A DNA stretch of 64,000 nucleotides from contig MKWI01000003.1 of the NCBI GenBank assembly GCA_001899715.1, positions 62,001-126,000 on the forward strand, given 5' to 3'. The notes beneath the pieces are model-generated. The model ran no database searches and had not been told where the DNA came from. It saw only the letters and a program-made list of their open reading frames with translations. The position numbers and the translations under genes were made by a program. Of this stretch, positions 17,999-28,400 are shown in pieces (the first letter of the stretch is position 1; each line of letters begins with the position of its first letter). Source of the stretch: Sphingobium sp. 66-54 (GTDB lineage Bacteria > Pseudomonadota > Alphaproteobacteria > Sphingomonadales > Sphingomonadaceae).

Positions 17999-19003
17999 AT
18001 GGTCCAACCAAGTCTTTGGGTGCGCGCGGAGGCGCATGGCCTCCATATCGTGCCGGCGGATTGCTGGATCGACCCGTCCCAGCCGGTCGACACGGCGCTG
18101 GTGACGCACGGCCATGCCGACCATGCGCGCGGCGGGCACGGCCGCACCATCGCCACGCTCGAGACGCTTGCGATCATGGCGCTGCGCTATGGCGTGCAGG
18201 AGGGCGTGACGCCCGTCGCCTATGGCGAGACGCTGCGCCTGCCCGGCGGCGTCGATGCGACATTCCTGCCGGCCGGGCATGTGCTCGGCTCGGCGCAGAT
18301 CCTGCTCGAACATGCCGGCGAGCGCATCATCGTCACGGGCGATTACAAGCGCCGGCCCGATCCCACCTGCCCGCCCTTCGTCGCCACGCCCTGCGACGTG
18401 CTGGTGACGGAAGCGACCTTCGCCCTCCCCGTCTTTCGCCATCCACCGGTCGAGCAGGAGATCGGCAAGCTGCTCACCACCCGCGCGGCCAACCCGGAGC
18501 GCTGTGCGCTGGTCGGCGCCTACGCGCTCGGCAAGGCGCAGCGGCTGATCGCCGAACTCCGCCGCGCCGGCTATCGGGAGCCGATCTGGCTGCACGGCGC
18601 GCTGGAGCGCATGTGCCGGCTCTACGAGGAGCTGGGCGTCGACCTCGGCTCACTGCGGCTGGTGGCCGATGCCGCCAGGGCCGATATGGCCGGGCAGATC
18701 GTGCTCTGCCCGCCGGGTGCGCTCAACGACCGCTGGAGCCGCCGCCTGCCCGATCCGATCACCGCCATGGCCAGCGGCTGGATGCGGGTGCGCCAACGCG
18801 CCCGGCAGCGCAATGTCGAGCTGCCGCTGGTCATCTCCGACCATGCCGACTGGGGCGAACTCACCGCCACCATCGAGGAGGTGAACCCCGGCGAGACATG
18901 GATCACCCACGGCCGCGAGGACGCGCTGCTGCGCTGGTGCGAACTGCACCAGCGGCAGGCCCGCGCCCTCGCGCTGGCCGGCTATGAGGATGAGGACGAC
19001 TAG
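17999..19003 (+). CDS. Ligase-associated DNA exonuclease (metallo-beta-lactamase fold)
   Basis: A 334-residue beta-CASP/metallo-beta-lactamase nuclease with the metal-binding THGHADHARGG, then AGHVLGSAQILLEHAGERII, VTGDYKRRPDPT and a C-terminal ISDHADWGEL and THGRED. This family is the exonuclease that travels with a bacterial ATP-dependent ligase in a DNA-damage-response cluster. The ligase begins 43 bp downstream, consistent with an operon. The helicase (Lhr-like) and PdeM endonuclease often found with it are not in this window. Confidence 0.9.
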   Translation: MVQPSLWVRAEAHGLHIVPADCWIDPSQPVDTALVTHGHADHARGGHGRTIATLETLAIMALRYGVQEGVTPVAYGETLRLPGGVDATFLPAGHVLGSAQILLEHAGERIIVTGDYKRRPDPTCPPFVATPCDVLVTEATFALPVFRHPPVEQEIGKLLTTRAANPERCALVGAYALGKAQRLIAELRRAGYREPIWLHGALERMCRLYEELGVDLGSLRLVADAARADMAGQIVLCPPGALNDRWSRRLPDPITAMASGWMRVRQRARQRNVELPLVISDHADWGELTATIEEVNPGETWITHGREDALLRWCELHQRQARALALAGYEDEDD

Positions 19004-19046
19004 CCATGCGCGATCGTCTCTCCCTCCCGCTGGGCACACGCTGACC

Positions 19047-20654
19047 ATGGAGCGCTTCGCTGCCCTCGTCGATGCGCTGGTCTATACGCGCAGCCGCAAC
19101 GGCAAGCTCCGGCTCATCGCCGACTATCTGCGTACCACGCCGGACCCGGATCGCGGCTGGGCGCTGGCCGCGCTCACCGATGGGCTCGACTTTCCGGCGG
19201 TCAAGGGCTCGACCATCCGAACCTTGCTGATGGAGCGGGTCGATCCGGTGTTGTTCGCCCTGTCGCGCGACTATGTCGGCGATACGGCGGAGACGGCGAG
19301 CCTGCTCTGGCCCGGACCGGACGCGGCGGCCGATCCGCCCACCGTCGCCGAAGCGGTCGATGCGCTCGCCCGCATGACACGGCTCAGCGCGCTGGGCAAC
19401 CTTGCGACGCTGCTCGACCGGCTCGACGCCAACGGCCGCTTCGCGCTGCTCAAGCTGGCGACCGGCGCGATGCGCGTCGGCATTTCGGCGCGGCTCGCCA
19501 AGGCGGCCTTCGCACAGGCGTTCGGCGTCAGCATCGACGATGTCGAGGAATATTGGCACGGGCAGACACCCCCCTATCGCCCGCTGTTCGGCTGGGCAGC
19601 GGATGGCGGCCCGCCGCCCCATGCCGGCGACCGGCCCCTGTTCCGGCCCTTCATGCTCGCCCATCCGCTGGAAGACGCCGCCGCCGACATGGCCGAGACC
19701 TTCGCCGAACATTGGGCAGCGGAATGGAAGTGGGACGGCATCCGCGTGCAGATCGTCCATGCCGGCGGCGAGACGCGGCTCTACTCGCGCTCCGGCGACG
19801 ACATTTCGGGCAGCTTCCCGGAGATCGTTTCCGCGTTCGCTCTGCCCGGTGTGCTGGACGGCGAGTTGCTGGTGCACGGCAGCCATCAGGGCGGCACGGA
19901 AGGCGGCGCGGCGAGCTTCAACGCGCTTCAGCAGCGTTTGGGGCGCAAGACGGTCTCCAAAGCGATGCTGGCGGACTATCCGGCCTTCGTGCGCCTCTAC
20001 GACCTGCTCATCCAGGACGACGAGGATTTGCGCGCGCTGAGCTGGGAGCAACGGCGCGCCATGCTGGAGGCGTTCATCCCCCGGCTCGACCCCACGCGGT
20101 TCGACATCTCGCCGGTCATTCCGGCCACCAGTCTTGAGGACCTCGCGGCGATCCGCGAACGTGCGCGCGACGACGCCATCGAAGGCGTCATGCTCAAGCG
20201 CCGCGACAGCCCTTATGTTCCGGGTCGCCGCACCGGCCTCTGGTATAAATGGAAGCGCGACCCGCTGCTGGTCGACTGCGTACTGATGTACGCCCAGCGC
20301 GGCAGCGGCAAGCGCTCGTCCTTCTACTCCGACTTCACCTTCGGCTGCTGGGATGGCGACCCGGATCAAGGCGCGGACCTGCTGCCGGTGGGCAAGGCCT
20401 ATTTCGGCTTCACCGACGAGGAGCTGAAATGGCTCGACAGCTATGTCCGCCGCCACACCGTCAACCGCTTCGGCCCGGTGCGCGAGACGGACAGGAGTCT
20501 GGTGCTGGAGGTGGCGTTCGATTCCGTCCATGCGAGCAAGCGGCATAAGTCCGGCCTCGCCATGCGCTTCCCGCGCATCAGCCGCATCCGCACCGACAAG
20601 CCGGCACACGAGGCCGACCGGATCGAGACGCTGCGGGCAATGGCGAAGGATTGA
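19047..20654 (+). CDS. ATP-dependent DNA ligase (cisplatin-damage-response type)
   Basis: A 535-residue ligase that seals nicks using ATP. The N-terminal DNA-binding domain (about 1-200) is followed by the adenylation motif EWKWDGIR with the catalytic lysine, then SGDDISGSFPE, LDGELLV, EGVMLKRRDSPY and WYKWKRDP, and a C-terminal OB domain. The length and motif order match the chromosomal ligase found with the partner exonuclease, not LigD. The ATG at 19047 is preferred; an in-frame start at 18984 would overlap the upstream gene. Both genes are probably transcribed together for DNA repair. Confidence 0.92.
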   Translation: MERFAALVDALVYTRSRNGKLRLIADYLRTTPDPDRGWALAALTDGLDFPAVKGSTIRTLLMERVDPVLFALSRDYVGDTAETASLLWPGPDAAADPPTVAEAVDALARMTRLSALGNLATLLDRLDANGRFALLKLATGAMRVGISARLAKAAFAQAFGVSIDDVEEYWHGQTPPYRPLFGWAADGGPPPHAGDRPLFRPFMLAHPLEDAAADMAETFAEHWAAEWKWDGIRVQIVHAGGETRLYSRSGDDISGSFPEIVSAFALPGVLDGELLVHGSHQGGTEGGAASFNALQQRLGRKTVSKAMLADYPAFVRLYDLLIQDDEDLRALSWEQRRAMLEAFIPRLDPTRFDISPVIPATSLEDLAAIRERARDDAIEGVMLKRRDSPYVPGRRTGLWYKWKRDPLLVDCVLMYAQRGSGKRSSFYSDFTFGCWDGDPDQGADLLPVGKAYFGFTDEELKWLDSYVRRHTVNRFGPVRETDRSLVLEVAFDSVHASKRHKSGLAMRFPRISRIRTDKPAHEADRIETLRAMAKD

Positions 20655-20660
20655 CGCCGC

Positions 20661-21866
20661 TCAGAGCATCGCCTCGCCATAACGATTGGCTCCTGCCTCA
20701 CCCTTGCCGATCAGACCCCAGAGCATGACGCCCGCCCCGGCGACGAGCGCCGCCAACGTCACGGCGGGCACGATTCCCTCGCCCCGGCCAGCCATATGCA
20801 GCCAGGCCGCAACGGCAATCGGGATACCGGGCACCAGCAGCCACCAGGCCGCCCGCCCCATATCGTGCAAGCGCCGCGCGTGCAGCACGGCGGCGGGGAG
20901 CAGCAGCACCAGCAGCGCCCATTGGCCGGGCAGGCCATAGACGAGGAAATGGTAGAAGGCCGCCACCGGCAGCAGCACTGCCAGCGCCGCCGCGAACGGA
21001 CCGCGCGCCGTGCGGCCGCGTGCATCCACGAACAGGGACTCGTAGCTCATATCCCGCTCCGGGCCTTCGCCGGCCGCGTAGGCGCGCCGCTGCAACACGC
21101 CCCGGTAATCGGCGAGATGGGCCAGCATCAGCAGGCCATTGAGCGCGACGGCGGCGAGCGCCAGCGCTGCCCAGACCGGCCGATGCTCCAGCACCACCGC
21201 CCAATAGGCCGCGCAAACGGCGATGGGCGTCGTCACGCACAGCGCCAGCGGCACGAACAGGCCCACGAGGATCAGCGCCCCAGCGATGAGCTGGATCGCC
21301 ATCACGACGCCGAGCAGGCCGCTATGGACGAGCGCGGTCATCAGTTGCGCAGCCAGCGGTTCATGCCCGGCCGGCATCGGATAGACGTGCAAAAAGAAAT
21401 AGTTGAGACCGCTGAGCAGCATCCAGCCACCGAAGATCAGCCGCCCGACAAGGACGAGCCCCGCTCTATCCGCGCTGCCTGTGCGCGGGGCGAACAATGC
21501 TCGGTAGCTTCCTATATAGGCGAGGCATAGCAGCGCATTGCAGAGCAGCACCGCCCATCCGTAGATCGCCGAGATCGAGCCCCATCCCTGTAGCGGAACA
21601 TCCCAGAACCACACGCAGAACGAGATCGGCATGCATATCAGCAGCGCCAGCGGCACATAGCGCCCGGTCAGCACGCTGATCCCGGCGAACAGCTCGACGA
21701 GCTTGACCAGATCAAACAGGCCGCTGGCCTCCAGCGCGGCGAACAGCTCCCTGCTGAGCGGCTGGTTGCCGAGCGGCTGCGGGAACAACGGCACGAAGTG
21801 GTTGAGGCCGGCCGGAAACATCCAGGCCACAAAGACAAGACGCACGAACCATATGGCGTGTTTCAT
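20661..21866 (-). CDS. Membrane protein: DoxX-DoxX-DUF805 fusion
   Basis: A 401-residue integral membrane protein with about 12 hydrophobic segments. Residues 1-135 and about 140-270 are two DoxX-like four-helix units: FPAGLNHFVPLFP with LVKLVELFAGISVLTGRYVP, and LLSGLNYFFLHVYP with VMAIQLIAGALILVGLFVP. Residues about 280-395 are a DUF805 domain with MSYESLF and the signature ARRLHDMGRAAWWLL. The ATG at 21866 follows GGGGAGGGG. DoxX and DUF805 are separately common, and I do not know this triple fusion as a characterised protein. Its 3' end is 7 bp from the convergent ligase gene. Function unknown. Confidence 0.8.
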   Translation of the reverse strand: MKHAIWFVRLVFVAWMFPAGLNHFVPLFPQPLGNQPLSRELFAALEASGLFDLVKLVELFAGISVLTGRYVPLALLICMPISFCVWFWDVPLQGWGSISAIYGWAVLLCNALLCLAYIGSYRALFAPRTGSADRAGLVLVGRLIFGGWMLLSGLNYFFLHVYPMPAGHEPLAAQLMTALVHSGLLGVVMAIQLIAGALILVGLFVPLALCVTTPIAVCAAYWAVVLEHRPVWAALALAAVALNGLLMLAHLADYRGVLQRRAYAAGEGPERDMSYESLFVDARGRTARGPFAAALAVLLPVAAFYHFLVYGLPGQWALLVLLLPAAVLHARRLHDMGRAAWWLLVPGIPIAVAAWLHMAGRGEGIVPAVTLAALVAGAGVMLWGLIGKGEAGANRYGEAML

Positions 21867-22076
21867 GGCCCCTCCCCGCACGGCCGGCCATATTTGCAGC
21901 GCCAGCCTTTGCGCGTGGAGACTAAAACGCCCGGGCGATCATTGCAAACGGGGTTCCTTCACTGCCACCCAATGGCCCGGAGAAAAGCCGCCCGTCTCCC
22001 CACGTCATATCGAACTTGGCTCAGCAGACGGATTGGGGGCCGGTCTTTCGCCCCGCGAATCGACTGCTGCCCCACC

Positions 22077-23762
22077 TCACGCCGGCCTCGGCGGCACGAC
22101 CGGCACCAGCAAGTGGCTGTCATGCTCACCACCCGCATGGATGATATGCGTGCCGGCATTGCGCAGGTCCTCGTGCCGGGCGAAGGGAAGATTGGGCAGC
22201 GCATCGCGGTAGATATCCATCCCCTTCACCACCACGCGCAGGCTCTCGCCGGCATGAAACAGCGTCGAGGACGGCCATAGCTCGATCTCCACCGGCACGA
22301 TCTCGCCCGGCTTGAGGCGCTCCTCCGCTATATGGCTGTGAACCGGCTGCCACGGCGTGGACCGCGCCGTATCGAGCGCCCGATGGCTGGCGCGCAGCCA
22401 GCCCAGCGCAATCGGTCCGTTGTCGTAGAAGGCGTAGAAAATGAAGCCAACGACATTGCCGTCCCGGTCCAGCTTCTGGAGCGCGACGAACAGGTCCATG
22501 TCGTCCGCTCCCTCCGCCTCGACCCACAGCTTGAGCTTCATGGAGCCGGTGAGTTCGGTATCCTCGGCGAAGCGATGGTCGAACACCGCCTCGCCTGCCT
22601 CGTCCAGCGGATCGTAGCGCAGGCTGGCGCTCGCGGCCGGCGCTTGCGGGCCGAGCGTGCCGGCCGCGGCATTCAGGAACAGCGGGCGATAGTCCGTGCG
22701 CGCCAGCGGCCATTCCCGCTCCGCTCGCGTCTCGCGCACATAGGCGCTCTCCCGCACCTCGATCAGCACCGGTGGCCAGCTTGCAATCTCCGTCTCCTCG
22801 CCCTTCAGGAAATGGTCGAAGAATGCCTTCTGCTTCGCCTTGCTGGATGGCTGGTAATAATGCGCCCACTTCTTCTGGCCGTGTATCTCCAGCCATTTCT
22901 GTTGCGACGCCATCGCCCGCCACGCCTCGATCGTGCCACGCGTGTGCAGCCCCTGATCCGACCAGCTTGCCACCACATAGGCCGGCACGTCGATCGCCGT
23001 CAGATCGACCTCCTTGCTCTTCCAGAAGGCGTCATAGAGCGGGTGCGCCCGCACATTCGCATCGGTATTTTCGGTGCGGCCGAGCGAGAAGCGCAGATTG
23101 TCCGATCCGCGCGGCACGAAGCCGGTTTCGCGGATACCGCCATGATAGGCAAACTCGCGATACCAGTCGGAGAAGCCCTCCCACGGGTTGATCGCGGCCA
23201 GATGCGGCGGCTTGAGCGACGCCACCAGATATTCGATCGCCGCAAGGTAGGAGACGCCGGTCATCCCCACCTTGCCGTTGGTCCATGGCAGGGCGGCGAG
23301 CCACTCGATGCAATCGTAGCAATCCTCGCCCTCGCCGATACCGTTGTGACGCAGATCGCCTTCGGAAAGCCACGCCCCGCGCGGATCGGCAAACACCACG
23401 GCGTAGCCATGGGCGCACCAGAAGGCGGGGTCCGGCGCCTCGAACGCGGTGAAGCGCGACATCCAGCCGGGCTGCACGCCAGACGGCGGCCAGAGCGTGT
23501 CCGAGAGGCCGTGCTTCCCATAAGGGCTCCAGCCCAGCAGGATCGGCAGGTCGGTATCGGGCGCGTCGGCCGGGCGGTAGATATCGACGAGGATCCTGAT
23601 GCCGTCGCGCATCGGCACCGCGACATTGCGCTCGATCAGCAGCCCCTCCTCCTCCCGGCGCGCATAAGCGCGCGGCGGCAAGGGCGGCTTGTTGGGCGCG
23701 GTCGACGGATCGACGCCATCGCGCATGATAAGCTCGAAACCCGGCTCGCTCGTCTCGGTCAT
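22077..23762 (-). CDS. CocE/NonD family hydrolase (X-Pro dipeptidyl-peptidase S15-like)
   Basis: A 561-residue serine hydrolase. The alpha/beta domain (about 40-350) has VPMRDGIRILVDIYRP, the nucleophile elbow GMTGVSYLAA (Ser171), the acid Asp269 in ASWSDQGLHTRG and probable His301 in KKWAHYY. A jelly-roll C-terminal domain (about 370-555) follows, with LTGSMKLKLWVEAEGADDMD. Relatives include cocaine esterase, glutaryl-7-ACA acylase and dipeptidyl-peptidases. There is no signal peptide. The true substrate (ester or amide) is unknown. It is monocistronic, with 210 bp to the next gene. Confidence 0.9.
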   Translation of the reverse strand: MTETSEPGFELIMRDGVDPSTAPNKPPLPPRAYARREEEGLLIERNVAVPMRDGIRILVDIYRPADAPDTDLPILLGWSPYGKHGLSDTLWPPSGVQPGWMSRFTAFEAPDPAFWCAHGYAVVFADPRGAWLSEGDLRHNGIGEGEDCYDCIEWLAALPWTNGKVGMTGVSYLAAIEYLVASLKPPHLAAINPWEGFSDWYREFAYHGGIRETGFVPRGSDNLRFSLGRTENTDANVRAHPLYDAFWKSKEVDLTAIDVPAYVVASWSDQGLHTRGTIEAWRAMASQQKWLEIHGQKKWAHYYQPSSKAKQKAFFDHFLKGEETEIASWPPVLIEVRESAYVRETRAEREWPLARTDYRPLFLNAAAGTLGPQAPAASASLRYDPLDEAGEAVFDHRFAEDTELTGSMKLKLWVEAEGADDMDLFVALQKLDRDGNVVGFIFYAFYDNGPIALGWLRASHRALDTARSTPWQPVHSHIAEERLKPGEIVPVEIELWPSSTLFHAGESLRVVVKGMDIYRDALPNLPFARHEDLRNAGTHIIHAGGEHDSHLLVPVVPPRPA

Positions 23763-23929
23763 CCTCATCCCCTCGATTTGTGAAGCACGACCTCGTGGCC
23801 GCTGCCAACGCCCCCCGATTTGAGCCTGCTTTCACGCGGCAGGCAAGCCATGATCGCAGAACGCGGCGAATGAGCGTGCGATAGGCGGCTCCCCCCTTTT
23901 CGTTGGGAAGGCACCGACCCCATCTCCAT

Positions 23930-24013
23930 CCGTCCCGAGCGTGTCGAAAGGCCGTCCTTCTTCCCGGCAACGCCAAAGGAAAAGCAGTCCCTTGACAAGC
24001 TCAGGGCGAACGG
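23930..24013. repeat. REP-like inverted repeat
   Basis: Two diverged copies of a motif face each other. CGTCCCGAGCGTGTCGAAAG (23931-23950) lies on the plus strand, and CCCTTGACAAGCTCAGGGCG (23989-24008) is its inverted counterpart. They match the kind of intergenic palindrome that recurs many times in sphingomonad genomes. It lies between the CocE gene and the end of the efflux operon and may stop transcription. Confidence 0.5.
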
Positions 24014-24047
24014 AAGAGGTGATTGGCTCGCCGGCGATGGAACGCCT

Positions 24048-25463
24048 TCACTGCGCTGCCGCCGTCTCCGCTCCCTGCCAGCCGCCGCCCAATGCCTTGA
24101 ACAGATCGACCCGCGCCGAGGAGAGGCGTTGCAGCGCACTTGCATAGGACGCCCGCGCCGCCAGCATATCCGCCTGCGCCACCAGCAGGTCGAGATTGGC
24201 GATCGACCCCGCCCGGTAGCGCAGATCGGCCAGCTTATAGGCGGCTTCGGAGCGTACCTGCGCCTCCCCCAGCGCGTCGAGCCGCTGCTGCCCGGTCGCG
24301 ACGATAGTCAGCGCCTGCTCGACCTCCTTGAGCGCGGTGAGCACATGCCCGTCGAACGCGGCCAGCGATGCCGCCCCCTGCGCCTCCGCCTGCCGCAGTC
24401 GCGCCCGCGCGACCGCCATGTTGGGGAAGCTCCACGAGATGAGCGGCCCGAGCGAGAAGGAGAAGGAATCGCTCCCTTGCACGGACTCGCTGCGGAAGAA
24501 ATTACCCGATCCGCCCAGACTGATGCGCGGATAGAGCGCCGCCGTCGCCACGCCGATCCGCGCCGTGTCCGCCGCCAGTTGCCGCTCCGCCTGCCGCAGG
24601 TCCGGCCGCCGCCGCAGCAAGGCCGCGCCATCCCCCACCGGCAGCGCCGCCATCGGCTCGGGCGGCACCGCGCAACTCCGCGCCGCTTCCGGCACGTCCG
24701 CCGGCGTTCCGCCAAGCAGCGCGGCCAGCTCGAACAGCGCGACCTGCCGCTGCCCCTCCAGCGCGGGGATCGCCGCGCGGGCGGTGGCAGCGGCAGCGGC
24801 GGCGCGCTCGGCATCCAGCCTCGCCGCCGAGCCCACCCGCTCCTGCGCCGCGACCATGCGCGCGCTGTCGTTGCTCGTCTGGAAGGATTGCCGCGCCACA
24901 TCGAGCGTGAAGGCCGCGGCGCACGCGTCGAGATAGGCCCGCGTCGTCTCCGCCGCGACCGTCACGCGCACGGCATCCCGCGCCGCCGCGACCGCCTCGG
25001 CATCGGCGCGCGCCGCCTGGATCGCGCGGCCGACCCGGCCGAACAGATCGACCTCCCACGCCACCGACAGCCCCGCATTGCCGGACCATTGCGCCTCGCC
25101 CGCGCCGCCGCCCATGCCCTGCAAGGCATCGCCGTAGCTGATGCCGCCGCTCAAATCGGTCGAAGGGAGGCGCCCCGCCCGCGATTCCCGGAGCACCGCG
25201 CGCGCCCTGGCGAGATTGGCCGAGGCCACGCGCAGATCGGTGTTGGCCGCGAATGCCCGGTCGATCAGCCCATCCAGCGCCGGGTCGCGATAGAGCCGCC
25301 ACCAGTCGTCGGGCGGGTCCGCCGCCGGATCGGCCACGGCCGATTGCGTCACGAACGCCCCGGCCGCCACGGCGGGCGGGTCCGGCCGCTCATAGGCCGG
25401 CCCGGCCGCGCAGGCCGAGACGAGCAGCGGCAACAGCGCCAGCAGGCTGTTCGCCTTACGCAT
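24048..25463 (-). CDS. RND efflux outer-membrane lipoprotein (NodT/OprM family)
   Basis: A 471-residue lipoprotein. The signal peptide ends in the lipobox LVSACAAG, so Cys18 is lipidated. The mature protein has two OEP repeats with long helices (NTDLRVASANLARARAVLRE and ALTIVATGQQRLDALGEAQV) and the motif YPRISLGGSGNF. It forms the outer-membrane channel of a tripartite pump. Its start overlaps the stop of the pump gene by 8 bp, and it is the last gene of the operon. Confidence 0.93.
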   Translation of the reverse strand: MRKANSLLALLPLLVSACAAGPAYERPDPPAVAAGAFVTQSAVADPAADPPDDWWRLYRDPALDGLIDRAFAANTDLRVASANLARARAVLRESRAGRLPSTDLSGGISYGDALQGMGGGAGEAQWSGNAGLSVAWEVDLFGRVGRAIQAARADAEAVAAARDAVRVTVAAETTRAYLDACAAAFTLDVARQSFQTSNDSARMVAAQERVGSAARLDAERAAAAAATARAAIPALEGQRQVALFELAALLGGTPADVPEAARSCAVPPEPMAALPVGDGAALLRRRPDLRQAERQLAADTARIGVATAALYPRISLGGSGNFFRSESVQGSDSFSFSLGPLISWSFPNMAVARARLRQAEAQGAASLAAFDGHVLTALKEVEQALTIVATGQQRLDALGEAQVRSEAAYKLADLRYRAGSIANLDLLVAQADMLAARASYASALQRLSSARVDLFKALGGGWQGAETAAAQ

Positions 25464-28400
25464 GAGCCAGCCCTCCCTCTGCCGGGCGCTCGCCCGCCGG
25501 CGCCTCCTGCACCCGGTGATCGCCCGCCAGCAGCGTGTAGATGGTCGGCAGCACGAACAGCGTGAACAGCGTGCCGACCAGCATCCCCATCACCACCACG
25601 ATGCCGATGGCGAAGCGGCTGTTGGCGCCCGCCCCTCCGGCGAACAGCAGCGGCACGAGGCCCGCCACCATCGCCGCCGTGGTCATCAGCACCGGCCGCA
25701 TGCGGACTGCGGCGGCATGGCGGATCGCCTCCACCCGGTCCCACCCCTCATGCCGCTGCATCTCGTTGGCGAAGGAAACCATCAGGATGCCATGCTTGGA
25801 GATGAGGCCGATCAGCGTGACGAGGCCGATCTGCGTGTAAATGTTGAGCGTAGTGAAGCCGAGATAGAGCGGCACCAGCGCGCCGCACACCGCGAGCGGC
25901 ACCGTCACCAGAATCACTAACGGATCGCGGAAGCTCTCGAACTGCGCGGCCAGCACCAGGAAGATCACCACCAGCGCGAAACCGAAGGAGATGGTCAGCC
26001 GGTTGCCCTCATGCACATATTGCCGGCTGTCGGACAGCCAGTCGACGGTCGTGCCCGCCGGCAATTGCTGGTTCTGGAGGAAGTCCACCGCCTGCCCCAT
26101 CGTCACCCCCGGCGCCAGCACGGCGGAGAGGGTGGCGGAGTTCATCTGGTTGAACTGCGGCAGCATGTTGGGCTGCGGCCGGATCTCCACGCTGGCCACG
26201 GTGGAGAGCGGCACCAGCGTGCCCGATGCGGCCTTCACATAGAATTGCCCAAGATTGTCCGGCGTCAGTCGCCGGTCCTGCGGCACCTGCGCGATCACGT
26301 CGTAGGAGCGGTCGTGCCAGTTGAAGCGGTTGATGTAATTCTCGCCCACCATCACCGCCAGCGTATCGGCGATCTCGGCCATGGTGATGCCCAGCTCGCC
26401 GGCCTTGGCGCGGTCGATGCTGATATGCGCTTCCGGGCTGTCGAAGGCGAGGTCGCTATCGACGAAGGTGAACAACCCGCTCCCCCAGGCCGCGCCCTTG
26501 ATGCCCTCCAACGTGCGGTAGATCACCGGGAAGTCCTCCGCCGATCGGATCACCAGTTGCACCGGCAGGCCGCCGCTGCCGGCCGGCAGCGGGCTGGCCT
26601 GGAAGCTGGTGGCATAGACGCCCGTGATCGCGCCGGCTCGCGCGGTCAGCTCGGCCTGAATATCGTCGGCGTTGCGCGTGCGATCCGCCCAGTCATGGAA
26701 CACCATGCCGCCGAACCCGGTATTCGCTCCATCGCCGCCGCCGGTACTGAACCAGCTATGCTCATATTCTGGCAGCGTGTGGAATATATCGTCGATCTGC
26801 TTGTTGAAGCCTGCGGTATAATCGACATTGGCATAGCGCGGCGCCTTGGTCTGGACGTAGACGTAACCCATGTCCTCCGGTGGCGCGAGTTCGCGCTTGG
26901 CGCCAAGGAACAGCACCACGATGGCGGCGAGGATCGTCACGCCGACGATCAGCACCGCGCCGCGCGCCGCCAGCGTCTTGTCGAGCAGGCGCGAATAGCG
27001 CGCGGTGAGCCGGTGGGTGGCGTCGCCCAGCGCCCGTTCCAGTCTGCCCTCGCCCACGCCGCCACGGAGCAGCCGGCTGCTCATCATCGGCGAGAGGGTG
27101 AGCGCGATCACGCCGGAGACGATCACCGCCCCCGCCAGCGTGAAGGCGAACTCGCGGAACAACGCGCCGGTGAGGCCACCCATCAGGCCGATAGGCGCAT
27201 AGACCGCCGCCAGCGTGATCGTCATCGCGATCACCGGCGTCACGATCTCGCGCGCACCGACCAGCGCCGCCTCGATAGGGCGCAGCCCCTCCTCGATATG
27301 GCGGTGAATATTCTCCACCACCACGATCGCGTCGTCGACCACCAGCCCGATGGCGAGCACCATCGCCAGCAGGGTCAGCAAGTTGAGCGAGAAGCCGAAG
27401 GCGAGCATCAGCGCCGCCGTGCCGAGCAGCGAGAGCGGGATTGTCACCACCGGGATGACGACCGCGCGGAAGCTGCCGAGGAACAGGAAGATCACGATCA
27501 CCACGATCACGATCGCCTCGACCAGCGTATGCTCCACCTCCTCGATGGACGCATTCACGAAATGCGCCACGTCGAACACGCTGGTCACTTCCAGGCTCGG
27601 CGGGGCGACGCGCTGAATGTCCGGGATCAGGGCCTTGATCGCCTTGACGATCTCCAGCGGGTTGCCGTCCGGCGTGGGCGAGATGGCGATGGAGACCGCC
27701 GGCCGGCCGGATGCCAGCGAGCCGCTGTCATAGTTCCGCCCGCCCAGCTCCACCGTCGCCACGTCGCCCAGCCGCACGATGCTCGCCGCCCCGGTCTTGA
27801 GCACCATCTGGCGGAAGGCATCGACATCGCGCAGGTCGGTCGCGGCGGTGATGTTGATCGCGGTGCTGGCGCCCTTGAGCTGCCCCGGCGCCGCCTGCAC
27901 ATTGTTGGCCCGCAGGGCATCGGCGACATCGCTCGCGGTCAGCCCACGTGCGCTCAGCTTCACCGGATCGACCCAGATACGCATCGCCAGCGGCGCGCCG
28001 CCCCCCACGTCGACCGAGGCCACACCGGGCACGGAGGTGAATAGCGGCCGCGCCACCCGGTTCACGAAATCGACGATCTTGGGCGCCGGCATCGTGTCGC
28101 TGACGAAGGAGACATATTGGATGGCCGAGGCGCCATCGGTGATCTTGGTGATCGCCGGATCGGTCACGCCGGCGGGGAGCTGGTATTTGACCTGCTGCAC
28201 CTTGGAGAGAATCTCGGTCATCGAGCGGTCGGCATCGGCATTCAGCACCAGCTTGGCGGCGATGTGGCTCCTGCCCTGGCTCGATGTGGAGGTAAGATAT
28301 TCGATGCCGCTCGCCGTTGCGATCGCCTGCGCGATCGGCGTGGTGACGAAGCCCTGCATCACGTCCTGCGTGGCGCCGGGCAGCGCCGTGTCGATGTTGA

